From Dichotomocladium elegans (taxonomy: Eukaryota; Mucoromycota; Mucoromycetes; Mucorales; Lichtheimiaceae), in assembly GCA_025716815.1 (NCBI GenBank), contig JAIXMN010000007.1:265501-329500 (forward strand): 64,000 nucleotides of DNA, written 5' to 3'. Both the position numbers and the translations under genes were made by a program. Below, piece by piece: positions 33,770-44,765 of this stretch. The notes under the pieces were generated by a model. The model searched no databases and had not been told where the DNA came from. It worked only from the letters and a program-made list of their open reading frames with translations. Within the stretch, counting starts at the first letter, position 1; the number at the start of each line of letters is the position of its first letter.

Positions 33770-35072
33770 ACAGTTAGGTAACCATCTGTAAGAATGAGGA
33801 ACGAAACCTTCGAAATCACTCATCTTTAAGCTGTTGGATCCTCCACTGATTCCAGTCATCAATGTCTTGCTTTCCAATAATATATTGCGTTTTACTTTGC
33901 TCTTGGCAACTGACCAAAACTGCTCAATCGAGTTGAGTTAAGGCGAGTATGATAGAAGATAAGCGCACCGATATCCTCGAGAGTCGATGTATTTAGAGAT
34001 AAGCTCAGTCGTATGGATAGGCGCATTACCCACCACCAAATAATAGCTCTTCGTATGTTCATACTTCTCCATCTCGTCCATTGTGGCCTTAAGGACACTG
34101 AGATAATATCTAGTTACAGTTCCTCTGCTCGTAGCTTCAGATGGACCTGCGCTCTTTTTTTTTTCTTGGTTGGTGGCTGCCGGAGTCTCAAGCTACATTT
34201 ACTGATGCCCGGATGCTGCACTGCAACCATTGCAGGAATCGCCTTTCTTGGACCACGCCATGCTGCATTTCACGTTCATATGGAACCCAGACTCACCCAT
34301 AAGAAGGCAGCTTTTTCTAAAGTCGATGGCGGTCCTGTCCCATCTGCGCACCCAGTCAAGGTGCTGTTGGATCTTGCGCAGCGCTATTCCTGTGTACAGT
34401 CTGAAACCGAGCCATTTTCAATGACAAGTTGCATTGGTCTTTCCATAAATCGATGGAGTGTTGTTTTCGAGACTTGAAGGCCCACAAATCTCTAAAGCAG
34501 CTACTCCATCAGCCGCTTTAGGACAATGGGATGGAATCTCATCAACGCATTCTAAAATGACGCTTTTATGCTCTTCCTTGAGAATACACGAACAACCCCT
34601 CCGCGTTAGGTTGCTTAAAGAGGCTGTCGGTAGCCTTCTCGTACTGTACCGTTCATCGCCTGGACTGAATGAATATGGATTCCTAGCTGCTGATGCACTC
34701 AAGGCCTTCTCAAACATCTGTTTGAAAAATATGGCCTCGCTATGATCAGTGTACGCTGTGTAACTGCGCTTGATCCCCGTTTCTTTCATCTGAATGTCTG
34801 TATCCTTTCGCTTGGGAATGTGTGTGATAGTTATCTTTGCAAGCGATGCTACGCAGATATTCAGTGCGAGAACAAACGGACTGTTGCAGAGGGTACATTT
34901 CCTCATCAACGAGATAGTCCATAGGTTCAGGATAGTCACACTGATCAACGACATGATCTTGGCCATCTTCATAGAAATATAGGTTGCTCATTTCAGGATG
35001 GAAAATGTATAAAAGAAAAAGAGTCAAAAAGAAGAGATGGAAGTGGCATCTTTCGATGGATGCATGTGGCAT
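33770..35072 (-). pseudogene. Broken Tc1/IS630-type DDE transposase, copy B
   Basis: Near-identical, inverted partner of copy A. The start ATG at 34991 opens MSNLYFYEDGQDHVV; the same frame changes occur at the equivalent positions (about 34835-34790 and onward). The catalytic region with a VV(D/G)NA-type strand and a SPELN-like part is at 34060-33920. This copy continues beyond the point where copy A ends, through a frameshifted FWS...K and IYYWKARH part to about 33770. Differences from A are scattered substitutions, for example TGT at the place where A has a TGA stop (A 27905-27907). It is non-functional. Confidence 0.86.
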
Positions 35073-36396
35073 TTGATCTGTCATCATGTGTATTATGGGT
35101 AAAATACGATTTGTTTTTATTATCCTGCGACTTCAGAACTGGATATTAGAAACGGGCCAAGGGCGTATCGTTATTATCCACCATCATCGCACAAAACGGA
35201 AGGGACACGAATTCCCTCCCCGCCGCTCTCTCTTTCTCTGTCTCGGCTTAAAGATCTCAACCTATTATTGTAAAAGTTGGATATTACTTTTTATTTTCAA
35301 TCAAGTTTGCGTCATGCGATCATGGATACCTCGCCGTCAGTATATAGTATTCGCGGTTCAGTAGAGGTAATTTATGCGCGTAATAAGCCGATGAACATAC
35401 AATGAAATGATGATGCCAGCAGATCGAGCCTATTGTTGTCACACAGCAGGCTGCATTGCTCTTCCCACCCCCACTCACCTATAGCGTGCCTCCCCTCCAT
35501 ACATCGAATCGAGTGTAGCACCAAGTATCTTGCTTATCGCATGATAACCCTTCGATAACAGGACCGGAAAATTCTTTTAGGGGGGGGATTGCGGGAGTCA
35601 GCCTTTGCGTTAGCAGTTCACTCGTGATTTCTAGTGCCTTCTGCTAAGCATTCGTATAGGCTTATTAGTATCATAACAAAGAAATAGTGAATGATTTTCT
35701 TGAAATATAACAAAGCGCATATAATGTTTAAATCTCCTTCCCCTGCCAACAGGTTGCCATCGAAAAAAATTCCACCAGTAGCCTCTGCCTTCATCAAGCA
35801 ACAAGTTGAGAAGCATATGATTTGGATCAATATCAAGCGGATGTTACTGATGAGTGAAGTACCATCCCAAGTACAATACAGTATTAGTATTACACAATGA
35901 AGACCTTCCTGCGTTGGAACTCTCGTCTATCGCCATCAATGGAGGAAAGCCTACGCTTGTGGGATGTGAACATGGCGACTACAATGTTCCTATTAACAAA
36001 CCACGCAAGGAAGCACAAAGAAACACTACTCTGCTGCTGACAATGACGTGTTCTGAGGCATGCGGTGATTTCAATGCCTCTCTTGATGTCAAGATAACGA
36101 TGGCATAGCCACTAGCGGCTGGCAGCAATGATGGCAAGGCACAATGCAATTTCATAGATATTATGCGCATAAAAAAAGTTCCACCGGCTGAATAACCGAG
36201 AAAAATACATTGCCCTCGCGTCAAATATTCAATCATGTATTCCAACTTTTAAACCACATCGTTCCCATCCCATTCATAAAAAAGGGTAATTCTGCTCTGT
36301 ATTTCAATAAGTGCATATCAACTTCGTACAGAATACATAGAGTTTAAGTCATAAGCCTTAAGCAATACTGTAGGTAGGCGGACATCCTACTGATCG
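35073..36396. other. Intergenic, no convincing gene
   Basis: AT-rich. An 84-residue plus-strand frame at 35854-36108 and its neighbours show no domain that I know. No splice-consistent model was found. Confidence 0.4.
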
Positions 36397-36847
36397 CTAA
36401 GGCAAAAATTTCTTGAAGAACTTTCCAAACCAGCTGAAAACGCCATTCTCCTGGTCAGCAGCTGTGGCACGCCGCAACGCCACGACCCTCTCCCTTTCCG
36501 CTAGCAACGAGCGTAAATCAGAAAAAGTATCATGAAAGACAACATCTTCGTCATCCACGCCCGTCTTCCTGCTTTTGCTTGGATGGCCATGATGCTCAAA
36601 GTCCTGAGGGAAATTGCGCTTCGGTGGCCTACCGGATTGATAATCCATTTCGTCAGGGTTGCTGCTAGAGCTCCTCTGATGGAAGATAGATTGCTCAATT
36701 CCGCGCTGATACCCCAGCGACTGAGCGCCATTCTGCAAAGAAAGCTCAGCAGGAGTTACATGCGAGAGGGAGGCAGACGGTTGGGCCGATGTGGCTGGGA
36801 AACCATGTACGGGATTCTGGTGTTGCTGGTGGATTTGTTGCAGACTT

Positions 36848-36878
<31 letters not shown>

Positions 36879-38009
36879 CACAAGCGCGGAATAAGTGGTC
36901 CGCCAGTCGGGGGGAACCAGAGTCTCCAGTGACGAAGTCATCATTATCCGTAGTCAAGACATTTTGTTTCTTCTTAGCTTTAGCCTTAGTCTTAGTCTTC
37001 TTTTGTCGAGGATTTTTAAGAACCGTAAGGGCTTCAGGACTATGAATAGTTGACAAGGTAGGGATGTTCAGTGGCTCAATGACTTTTTCGGGGACTTGCA
37101 TCATTCTTCCCAGAAGTTCCTGACTAAAATATAAGCGTTAGCGCGGAAGTCTCAACAAAACAATATCTTCAGAGAATTGCCATAATTTTCGGGTTGCTCT
37201 CGCTTCGGCCTTTATGCTGGAAAAGATGCTCTTGGTGCCCGGCCCTTTCGTTCATAGAGTGTAAGTCATATTAGATGTGACAACAGCAACAAAAAACGTA
37301 CCTTGGACTTTCATAGTATAAAGCGGAATACGTCTCATTTCAATCAAATCAACTGTGGAGCCCACGACCTCTGCTTTTCTCTTGAGGAAAGTCGTGCGAG
37401 CATTCGAATCGCAATCCTTCGTGTACGCTACCAAAACATCAATAAATCAACTCATTCCATTTTCTACTATTATACATACGCAAGAGAAGTCCATGGTAAT
37501 TGGAAACAATTAGTACAGGCTCATCTGGACGACAATCCGCCAATATAAGTTGGAGTATCTAATTGCATCTCATGAATATTATAGGCTCGTCATTCCTCAT
37601 CCTAATATTGCCTACCTCGTTCGTGACATGCACAGTAGAGACACCTTCTCTGTAGCGCATAAATCCCCTCATTCCACGACCGGGATAACCAAGCCATGTG
37701 AACGCAAAAGACGCAAGATCAAATCTCCCGTCGGCTGTAATTGACAAGTACACAACGCATTGAACCTTGGTGTGATTGTACGCAATTAAAAGAACAATGT
37801 CGATATCATAATCAATTATGTAATCTTACTTCATGCAACCGATCAATTGCCTCTTGAAGCGCCTAAGTTAACAGTAAGGAATGTTTATGAGCAACAAGAT
37901 CAGAAATATCCATAAAGCTGAGCATTCTTACGTCATTCTCGTCCCTAGTGAGATTATTTCGCACCACATGCACGTTATAACTCATCGGTTCAACAGGGGT
38001 ATTTGCCAT
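36397..38009 (-). CDS. Unrecognised multi-exon gene, Ser-rich with basic nuclear-type tail
   Basis: I do not recognise the family. The start is at 38009: exon 1 (38009-37932, 26 codons, MANTPVEPMSYNVHVVRNNL) joins in phase to a small exon ALQEAIDRLHE. The next exons (about 37738-37170) are uncertain because two frames compete. The last exon (about 37130-36397) is solid: a Lys-rich basic stretch (KKTKTKAKAKKKQN) like a nuclear localisation signal, a serine run encoded by TCG repeats (36847-36876), a His/Gln region, a second basic segment (PPKRNFP and KSRKTG), an acidic DDEDVVF and an end rich in aromatic and Lys residues (FSWFGKFFKKFLP). A nuclear, possibly DNA-related protein is inference only. 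Confidence 0.6.
36847..36876. repeat. (GAC/GTC)n trinucleotide repeat in coding sequence
   Basis: About ten GAC units on the plus strand, read as a serine run (TCG) in the minus-strand gene at 36397-38009. Confidence 0.85.
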
Positions 38010-39207
38010 AACTTTGAAAAAGGTTAGATGCTAATTATACACACTGCGATTTATGCTATCACCGTTGTTTTGCATTTTGCTGCGAGAAAGAGAGACGGAC
38101 GAAAAGGAAGCGCTGTTGCTGAGCATTTTATAATTTGCGCTGTTGCTTGAGCACGCGGAGATATAAATACACACTCCCCCCTTACAATGAAAACATCTGA
38201 TCGAGGAAGCAGTTTCGATGCGCACATGATAACTTAGGCTGACTTTTCAAGGTAAATGTCTGAGAGCATTCTAAATATAACAGCCACCACAAAAAGCTAG
38301 GAATACGTAAAAAAAATTAATAAAGTAGCATATTAAGAAATGTGGAAAGAAGATACCAATAAACAGGATAAGGAATGCGCTGGTGGTGATCCGTTCATTG
38401 TCCTAGAGTATTTATTGAACAGCTGCTTAAGAGAGGTGAGGTCTCTAAAAGTGTTCAAAACGATGCTCCACCAATGTATGAAAACGAATGCTACCTGCCA
38501 ATGAAAACGTTTCGATTTCAGCCTATAGGCAGGAAGAGTCCCTGAATGAGTGCACCAACAATAAGTCTGGGTTCCATATTACATGAAGCGCACCATGGGC
38601 CTGGACTAAGAAAGGGGACCTCGTAGCTAGCTGCGCTACCAGGACAATGACAATTTGTGGGCAGTCTGGACATCGGGTATCATTCAATGTAGCTTAAGAA
38701 TCCGGCAGCCAGCAACCGGTGAAAAAAAGAGAGTAGGACAAAAGGCGGAAATCTTCTGGTAAGATTCTACAAGGTTCACGAAGCGCATGAATGGAGCAAA
38801 AAGGCATATCTTGCTGGACTACACGCTCTCTTCCATTCTGATAGTAGTAATGTTATGCCCAGGGCTGTAGTGTTGATCAGCTTAGCTGACGTAGACCTCT
38901 GAACTGTGCCGTAAAGCTGAGAGGGTATATTATTCTCAAGATGTACACCTTCATACAGAATATATGCAGGTGGGATGACCTATCTCGGGAAGACGAGTAC
39001 GTAGAACATTTGGAGCAAACAGCTCTTGCCTATTAAATCTGTCAAATTTGCTCACGCGGGGAATTCGCCTCTCTATCTCTATTTATCTCGCGCTCGAGCG
39101 CGCTCGTGTCTCTCTTTTTTTGGCACGCAAATTGATTGATCGTCCGGTGCCTTGATACCCCTCCTCCTGTCCAATCTTTCTTTTTGCTCTTCCCTCCTGA
39201 TCAAACC
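38010..39207. other. Intergenic with an old transposase fragment
   Basis: Upstream of PIF1 (+) and of the unrecognised gene (-). The middle part (38410-38760) is an ancient fragment of the Tc1/IS630-type element, listed separately. The last 100 bases before PIF1 include CTC/GAG-rich and pyrimidine-rich stretches. Confidence 0.5.
38410..38760 (+). pseudogene. Ancient fragment of the Tc1/IS630-type DDE transposase
   Basis: Diverged copy of the middle part of the transposase seen in copies A and B. Recognisable pieces are the ATGCTACCTGCCAATGAAAA region, a TCTGGGTTCCATAT (SGFH) piece at 38567-38580, TGGACTAAGAAAGG (WTKKG) at 38603-38616 and GAATCCGGCAGCCAGCAACC at 38698-38717. It has many stops and no start. 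Confidence 0.7.
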
Positions 39208-42037
39208 ATGCATCACCATTATTCGTCGTCTTCATCCCAAAAAAAATCCGGAAATGCTTCAAAATCCGGAGGAACTCTTTTCCAATACTTCAAAAAGGTG
39301 CCCAAAACCGAATCAGCATCTGAATCGGCTTCAGAGTGCGACACAGCTGCGAATATGACATGCTACCCTTCTATAAAATCGACAGATCAATCCACCTCAT
39401 TCGCAGCAAAGGTCCCGCCACCCTCTTCTAATCTCTCTTCAGCCGCACCAATGGATCAAGACGACGATCTCGTCTACATCGGCACGCAACCACGTGTCCT
39501 TAGCGGCAACAGCAATCACGGTTTCAAAATTACGGCGAATAGCAGCAGCGACGTGACAACAGCAAGTTCCTCGGCCAGGGTATTTGGTAGTCAGGGAAGC
39601 AACACAGATCTTCTGGTCATGGAGAGCAAATTCAAGTTGTCCTCTGTGAATGCCGATTACAAGAACAAACCGCGCTTTTCCAGTATCTCCTCCCAACCTG
39701 AACAGACGACTAGTAAACCAGGTTTTAATCATGGCTCGAGTAGTAGTCAACCTTTGAAGCGGGTGACATTGGCTGAGCGCACCGCTCCAGCTCCAAAACC
39801 GTCTGGCTTAGTAATGGGCCAGCTCGACGATATGAATACAGGTGCAAAGAAGGAACCCACTTTTCCACCCGGCGTCCTCTCACGACCACCGCCGATTAGC
39901 GTGAGTGGCACACGATGGGAAATGGCTGGAAAAACAAGCGAACAACCCTGTAAAACAAGTAGAAATCCACGCCAGCCATCGCAGCAAACGAATAAGCGCA
40001 TCTCATACGAATCTTTTGACAAAAGCATAGCAGAGGCTTCTAAAAAACGGCGCAACTTGGGTTTTCTTCAATCTTTCTCAGCGGTGCCGTCATACGACAA
40101 TATTAGAAAAGGCTATAATGGCAAGAGCGGGTCAATTAAGGCCTTCGATGTACAGTCGACATCCAGGAATTATAATGTTGGAGCTCCGCATCGAAGAGTT
40201 GCAAACGGCGTCAGAGGCCTGACGAAATCCACCGAGTTTCGGCCTGTCCTATCAGATGAACAACAGAAAGTACTTGATCGCGTCGTTAGTCAGCGACAGA
40301 GTATTTTCTTCACTGGATCGGCAGGTAAAAAGTCAAGGGGAGAGAGGGCTGGGGTAACTTTAGAGTAATTTATGCAAACACACACAACTATTGTTTTTTG
40401 CAGGAACGGGAAAGTCTGTGCTATTAAGAGGTAAGGACATTGTTGTATATATTGGTATTTCAATGTACTTATAACTGGATAAATAGCAATCATTGATCGT
40501 CTGAGAGACAAATATGATAATGGTGTAGCTATCACTGCTTCTACGGGCATTGCGGCTTGTAATATCAACGGGTCCACGCTCCATAGGTAAAGTGAAATCT
40601 ACCAGCAAATGACCTATTTTGGAACTGACGGACGGAGTTGGCATTGAAGCTTTGCTGGCATTGGATTGGGAAAGGAAAAGGCAGATGTATTGGTGAACAA
40701 AATCAGAGAAAGAAAGAAACAAGTTGAACGTTGGCGTAATACGAAGGTTCTCATCATTGACGAAAGTAGTACTTGTTCCAGTTCCTTTGAGAGAAGACAT
40801 CCTGTGCAAAGAACTAATAGACTGAGTCCCTGTTTAGTTTCAATGGTGGACGGCGAACTTTTCGACAAGCTCGAGTATATCGCACGTGCAATTCGAAACA
40901 GCACAGAGCCGTTTGGCGGAATACAGGTTGGGACTATCGAAGGTATGGAGATGAATGACAAAGCGAATCTTAACAACATCCCATAGCTTGTGGTAAGCGG
41001 CGATTTTTATCAGCTTCCTCCTGTAAACCCAAATGGTCCGACCGTGTTTGCGTTCGAAGCAAAGTCTTGGAACTCTGCAATAAAGAGCACGGTGATGTTA
41101 CAAAAAGTATTTCGCCAAAAGGACGAACGTAAGTTGCACAATTGACGGTCTTTTGTTCATCCTTTCCTCACGCAATGTTCCCTTTAGTATTTGTCCGCAT
41201 CCTCAACCAGATGCGTCTTGGTATTCTTTCCGATGAAGCGATCAGCACCTTTCGCAAGCTCTCACGGGTTCCTGAATTACATTCTAATATCCAGCCGACT
41301 GAACTATATCCTCTCCGGAAGGACGTGGACTCATCAAACAATGCACGACTTATGGCCTTGCCAGGTATAGCAAAGTCCTTTGTAGCGCACGACACGGGAG
41401 ATCCGAAACGCACGGACTACTTCCTGGCGCCCGGTGAAATCAAGCTCAAGATCAATGCCCAGGTGATGCTTCTAAAGAATATGGACCAGACGTTAGTGAA
41501 TGGCTCACTCGGTGTCGTGGTTGGATTTGCGGGAGAAGGCATCTATGGAGACGAGAGGACATTGCGCGGTCGACTGGCACCGAATCGATATCAGGGCGTG
41601 ATGGATGAGCCTGACATGGAGAAGATCATGGCAAAGGGGTTCCCGATCGTGCAATTCTCCAACGGCAGGGAAGTTGTCATTGAGAACGAAACCTGGTGCT
41701 TTGAGATGCCTAGTGAGTGACCTGGAGGGAGCTCCTCCCCCGCCTCCCCTAAAAAAGCAGGATACTCACAAGCAAATTGTTAGACGGTGAGGTGATTGCA
41801 TCTCGCACGCAGATCCCGTTGATGCTGGCCTGGGCTATGTCGATTCACAAGAGTCAAGGCCAGACACTGGATAGCGTGCGTGTTGATCTCGGCGAAGTGT
41901 TTGAGATGGGACAGGCCTATGTGGCTCTGTCTCGGGCCACGTCGCTTGAGTCGCTTCAGATAGTTCGATTTGATCCCTCCAAGGTCAAGGCACACAGCAA
42001 GGTGGTTGACTTTTACAAGTCACTGAGCACAATGTAA
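39208..42037 (+). CDS. PIF1: PIF1-family DNA helicase
   Basis: 5'-3' DNA helicase of superfamily 1B, acting in mitochondrial and nuclear genome upkeep, telomere control and G-quadruplex unwinding. The first exon (39208-40325) encodes a long polar N-terminus and ends in FFTGSAG; a 27-base microexon gives TGKSVLLR, so Walker A is split by an intron. Following exons carry [36 protein letters not shown], the Walker [23 protein letters not shown] (again split by an intron), [13 protein letters not shown], the [11 protein letters not shown] motif, and the last exon with [22 protein letters not shown] and [14 protein letters not shown]. The Pif1 signature is complete. The ATG at 39208 is the first in frame; residues just after it include [10 protein letters not shown]. 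Confidence 0.95.
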
Positions 42038-42937
42038 ATAAAGAAAGGATACGTACAGCCTTATTCCGGAATGGACGTCGGGTTTGACCAAAAAATCTTG
42101 ACGCGCAATGACAAAGCAAATGCCGCATGCACGGCCAAAGATATCGCTTAACAAAAGCTTGTCAAATCCATTTTGCATTCTTGATGAGCGTGGCTGGCCT
42201 GAACCTATGGACTATGTCGCTGATGAGGAAATGTACTCACTATAACCCGTTTGTTCCCATACAGAATCTCTGCGTGGTTTACCTTGCAGTGGTAATTCTG
42301 ATCTTGTTGCTACGCTATCGTCAAGCGAAAGGATTCAGATAAAAAAAAAAAAAGCGCAGCTACACAGATGTAGACCGACAAAGATAAGCTCAGATCTCTT
42401 CCCGCCCGCCCTCCCACAACCCCAACATGTTTTTGAATGAATCATAAAAGGGAATTCTGGATCCACTCGCTTTCATCAAGCCACCCAATCACAGAAATAA
42501 ACTACCACATGTTATAAACGAACAAAGGGCTGAAGTGTCCATCTGTTTTCGTTTGGTAGCAGTATGCATCAAGGAGGTGATAGATCAACCCGAGCTCCTG
42601 ATTTGCTTTCATCAAGTCTCATGTGCCTTGAACGGTATGTACAACCCTACCATACTAGCTTTTGTTCTGTAGATCACGGTATCAGGGAGGATAGGGGACT
42701 CCAGGTAGGACCCGCAATTTGCCAGGTCTCCCACCATGGCTTTGTCGAGATGCCGCTGTCTCCCGTTGTTTCTGCCGCTGGCACTGCCGTTGGCCCGTTC
42801 TCGTTCTCCTCACTCCTTCCTCCGCCCCTTCCGCTGTCGCAATGGCATACCTACCTGTCTTCGGGGTAAGTTGGAGGGCTAAGATTTGCTGTTGAATCCA
42901 TATAATTTTATGGTGATATTCATTTTACTTGTTTTTA
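42038..42937. other. Convergent intergenic with transposon fragment
   Basis: Lies between the ends of PIF1 (+) and VPS17 (-). It contains an N-terminal fragment of the Tc1/IS630-type element (42170-42362) and a GC-rich block at about 42680-42865 with no clear coding content. Confidence 0.5.
42170..42362 (+). pseudogene. N-terminal fragment of the Tc1/IS630-type DDE element
   Basis: Reads GWPEPMDYVADEEMYS, then a stop, then VCSHTESLRGLPCSGNSDLVATLSSSERIQ in one frame. It matches the N-terminal part of copies A and B but keeps the frame where those two have shifted, so it helps show that their shift is damage rather than design. It ends in a poly-A run (42340-42352). Confidence 0.72.
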
Positions 42938-44496
42938 TTATGTTGAAGAGATAGGTTTGGGTGACATGCAGGACAAGACACTTTCCCATGTGGCTAGTTT
43001 TTGTCTTTCGAGATTGAGTTGGCATTTGGCAAAAGATCTGATGGCGTGGACCATATCGGCCGCCACCTGAGGTTTGTAGCACTGCTCCAGATCACGGTCA
43101 TAGTTGCCGTCGATTCGCTCGTAGCGTTGAAGTGCCTGCTGCTCCAGTTTCCGAGCCTTGGGTTGGGACGCTTTTAGTTCAAAAGCCATCATCCTGTTAC
43201 TGCTACTACTGCCGGTTGAAACTAACATACCTGGTCCAGTTCTGCAATTGCATCGTTGGCTGTTTCTCGATCAATCATAGACGACGATTTCAGGCGTTCA
43301 ACGTTCCTCAGACATGACTCGGTCCGTTTGCGGCTTGTAAAGTAGTCGGATAAGACGCTGAGCCGTCGACTCATGATCTGCTGTGCGTTGCTTGCATTCC
43401 TTATCTGATAATCAATTTCATCTCCCAAGGTCTCCATACCCGCCAATTCCTTAATAGCGTCCGTTTGGACTGTCAGCGTAATTTCCTCCCCGAAAAACTT
43501 CCGCCCTCCTCGTTTTCACCTGTAGAATCTCGATCTGATAGACTTGCTGACATCCCCGAGCAATATTCTTATACAGTCTACATTCAACGGTATCATTAAT
43601 AACCCAAAAGGAGCTGGCTGCTTGTGCATGCGTAAAGCGCGGGGGTTGTTACATGAAAAGTTCGGGATCTCGCTCGAGCGCACCATAGGCCACCCAGGCC
43701 GCACCAAACTCGGCCCATACGGACGTATTGCCTCGTGAAGCCCATAGACCCCGTACCTGGCCGAGATGTTGCAAAAACAAATCGATCTGGTCGTTCAAAT
43801 GCCAAAACTCGGGCTCCAGATCATCTCGGTGGATGGGCACGCTCTTTTTTTGCCGACTGACCCGCTTTAGCTTGGGACGAAACTTGGCGAAGAGAGATGA
43901 GTTTCCCGAGCCATCAAAAAGAAGCGAAGAAAGAAAAGGCAACGAATATGTCCGTGGAAGGGGGAAGAGGGGCGATGCGGTTTTATATATCTTACCTACC
44001 CCGATTTCACTCTCGACAAACTCTCGAAGCCCTTCACTTTGCTGAATCCGGTCATGCGCTGTAATCCGGTCCAGCCAAAGCTGAATCTTGGCGTCCAGGA
44101 GCTCCTGAAGCTTTTCTTCGTCATCACCAAAGTCTCGGTAATGTCGACTTAATAATTGCCCTTGTCGATCGAATTTAGGTTGTGGGCAGGGCGGTAAGGC
44201 CGGGACATAAACGTCATCCAACGTTGCAAGAAGGTGGTCATGGAGTCGCTCTAATTCGCTATAGTACCGAGGAATGCGTCGTTCTTTGTGCTTGTATTTT
44301 TGCAGCTTTGTCTAAACACGCCAACAATAAAGTCAGTTCTTGCACATGCGCAATATAGACAAGACAAGAAACGCCTGGTGGCATCACGGGATTTTACAAT
44401 GGCTTCAATCCAAAACACGGGATCCTTGCGATTGTAGTCGACGGTGGTTATCCTGAGTTCCAGCGGAGCACTGTCGTGTCCATATAAATGCGCCAT
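42938..44496 (-). CDS. VPS17: Retromer PX-BAR sorting nexin Vps17-like
   Basis: Sorting nexin of the Vps17 type, partner of Vps5 in the membrane-bending part of retromer. The first exon starts at 44496 (MAHLYGHDSAPLELRITTVDYNRKDPVFWIEA), the first strand of a PX domain. The next gives RRIPRYYSELERLHDHLLATL and VYVPALPPCPQP, the Vps17-style PX loop, then IQQSEGLREFVESEIGV. A linker has basic residues before WHLNDQIDLFLQHLGQVRGLW. After further introns the C-terminal exons give a helical BAR-type region (EIDYQIRNASNAQQIMSRRLSVLSDYF, then ALQRYERIDGNYDRDLEQCYKPQVAADMVHAIRSFAKCQLNLERQKLATWESVLS). The exon around 43606-43450 was not solved precisely. Confidence 0.78.
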
Positions 44497-44765
44497 TGCT
44501 ACAAGCTAAGGGCGAAGGGATGTTCCTCCACCGACCGATACGTTAACGTGAATGTGGGTGCGTTAACTTGCGTTGTGAAACGGAAAGGAGAAGCAAACCG
44601 AAAGAATTCTTTTTCTTGCATTGTTCACCATCCGACCCCGTCCTGCACGCTGCGCCTTCCTTTTTCAGAAGTTATCTTTTTCGCCAGAAGCCCGCGCGCA
44701 TGGTCTTCACTATTTTCGGGTTTATTTCATTGAAACTATCGATCAGACTCCTTCGCTCCTTTATT

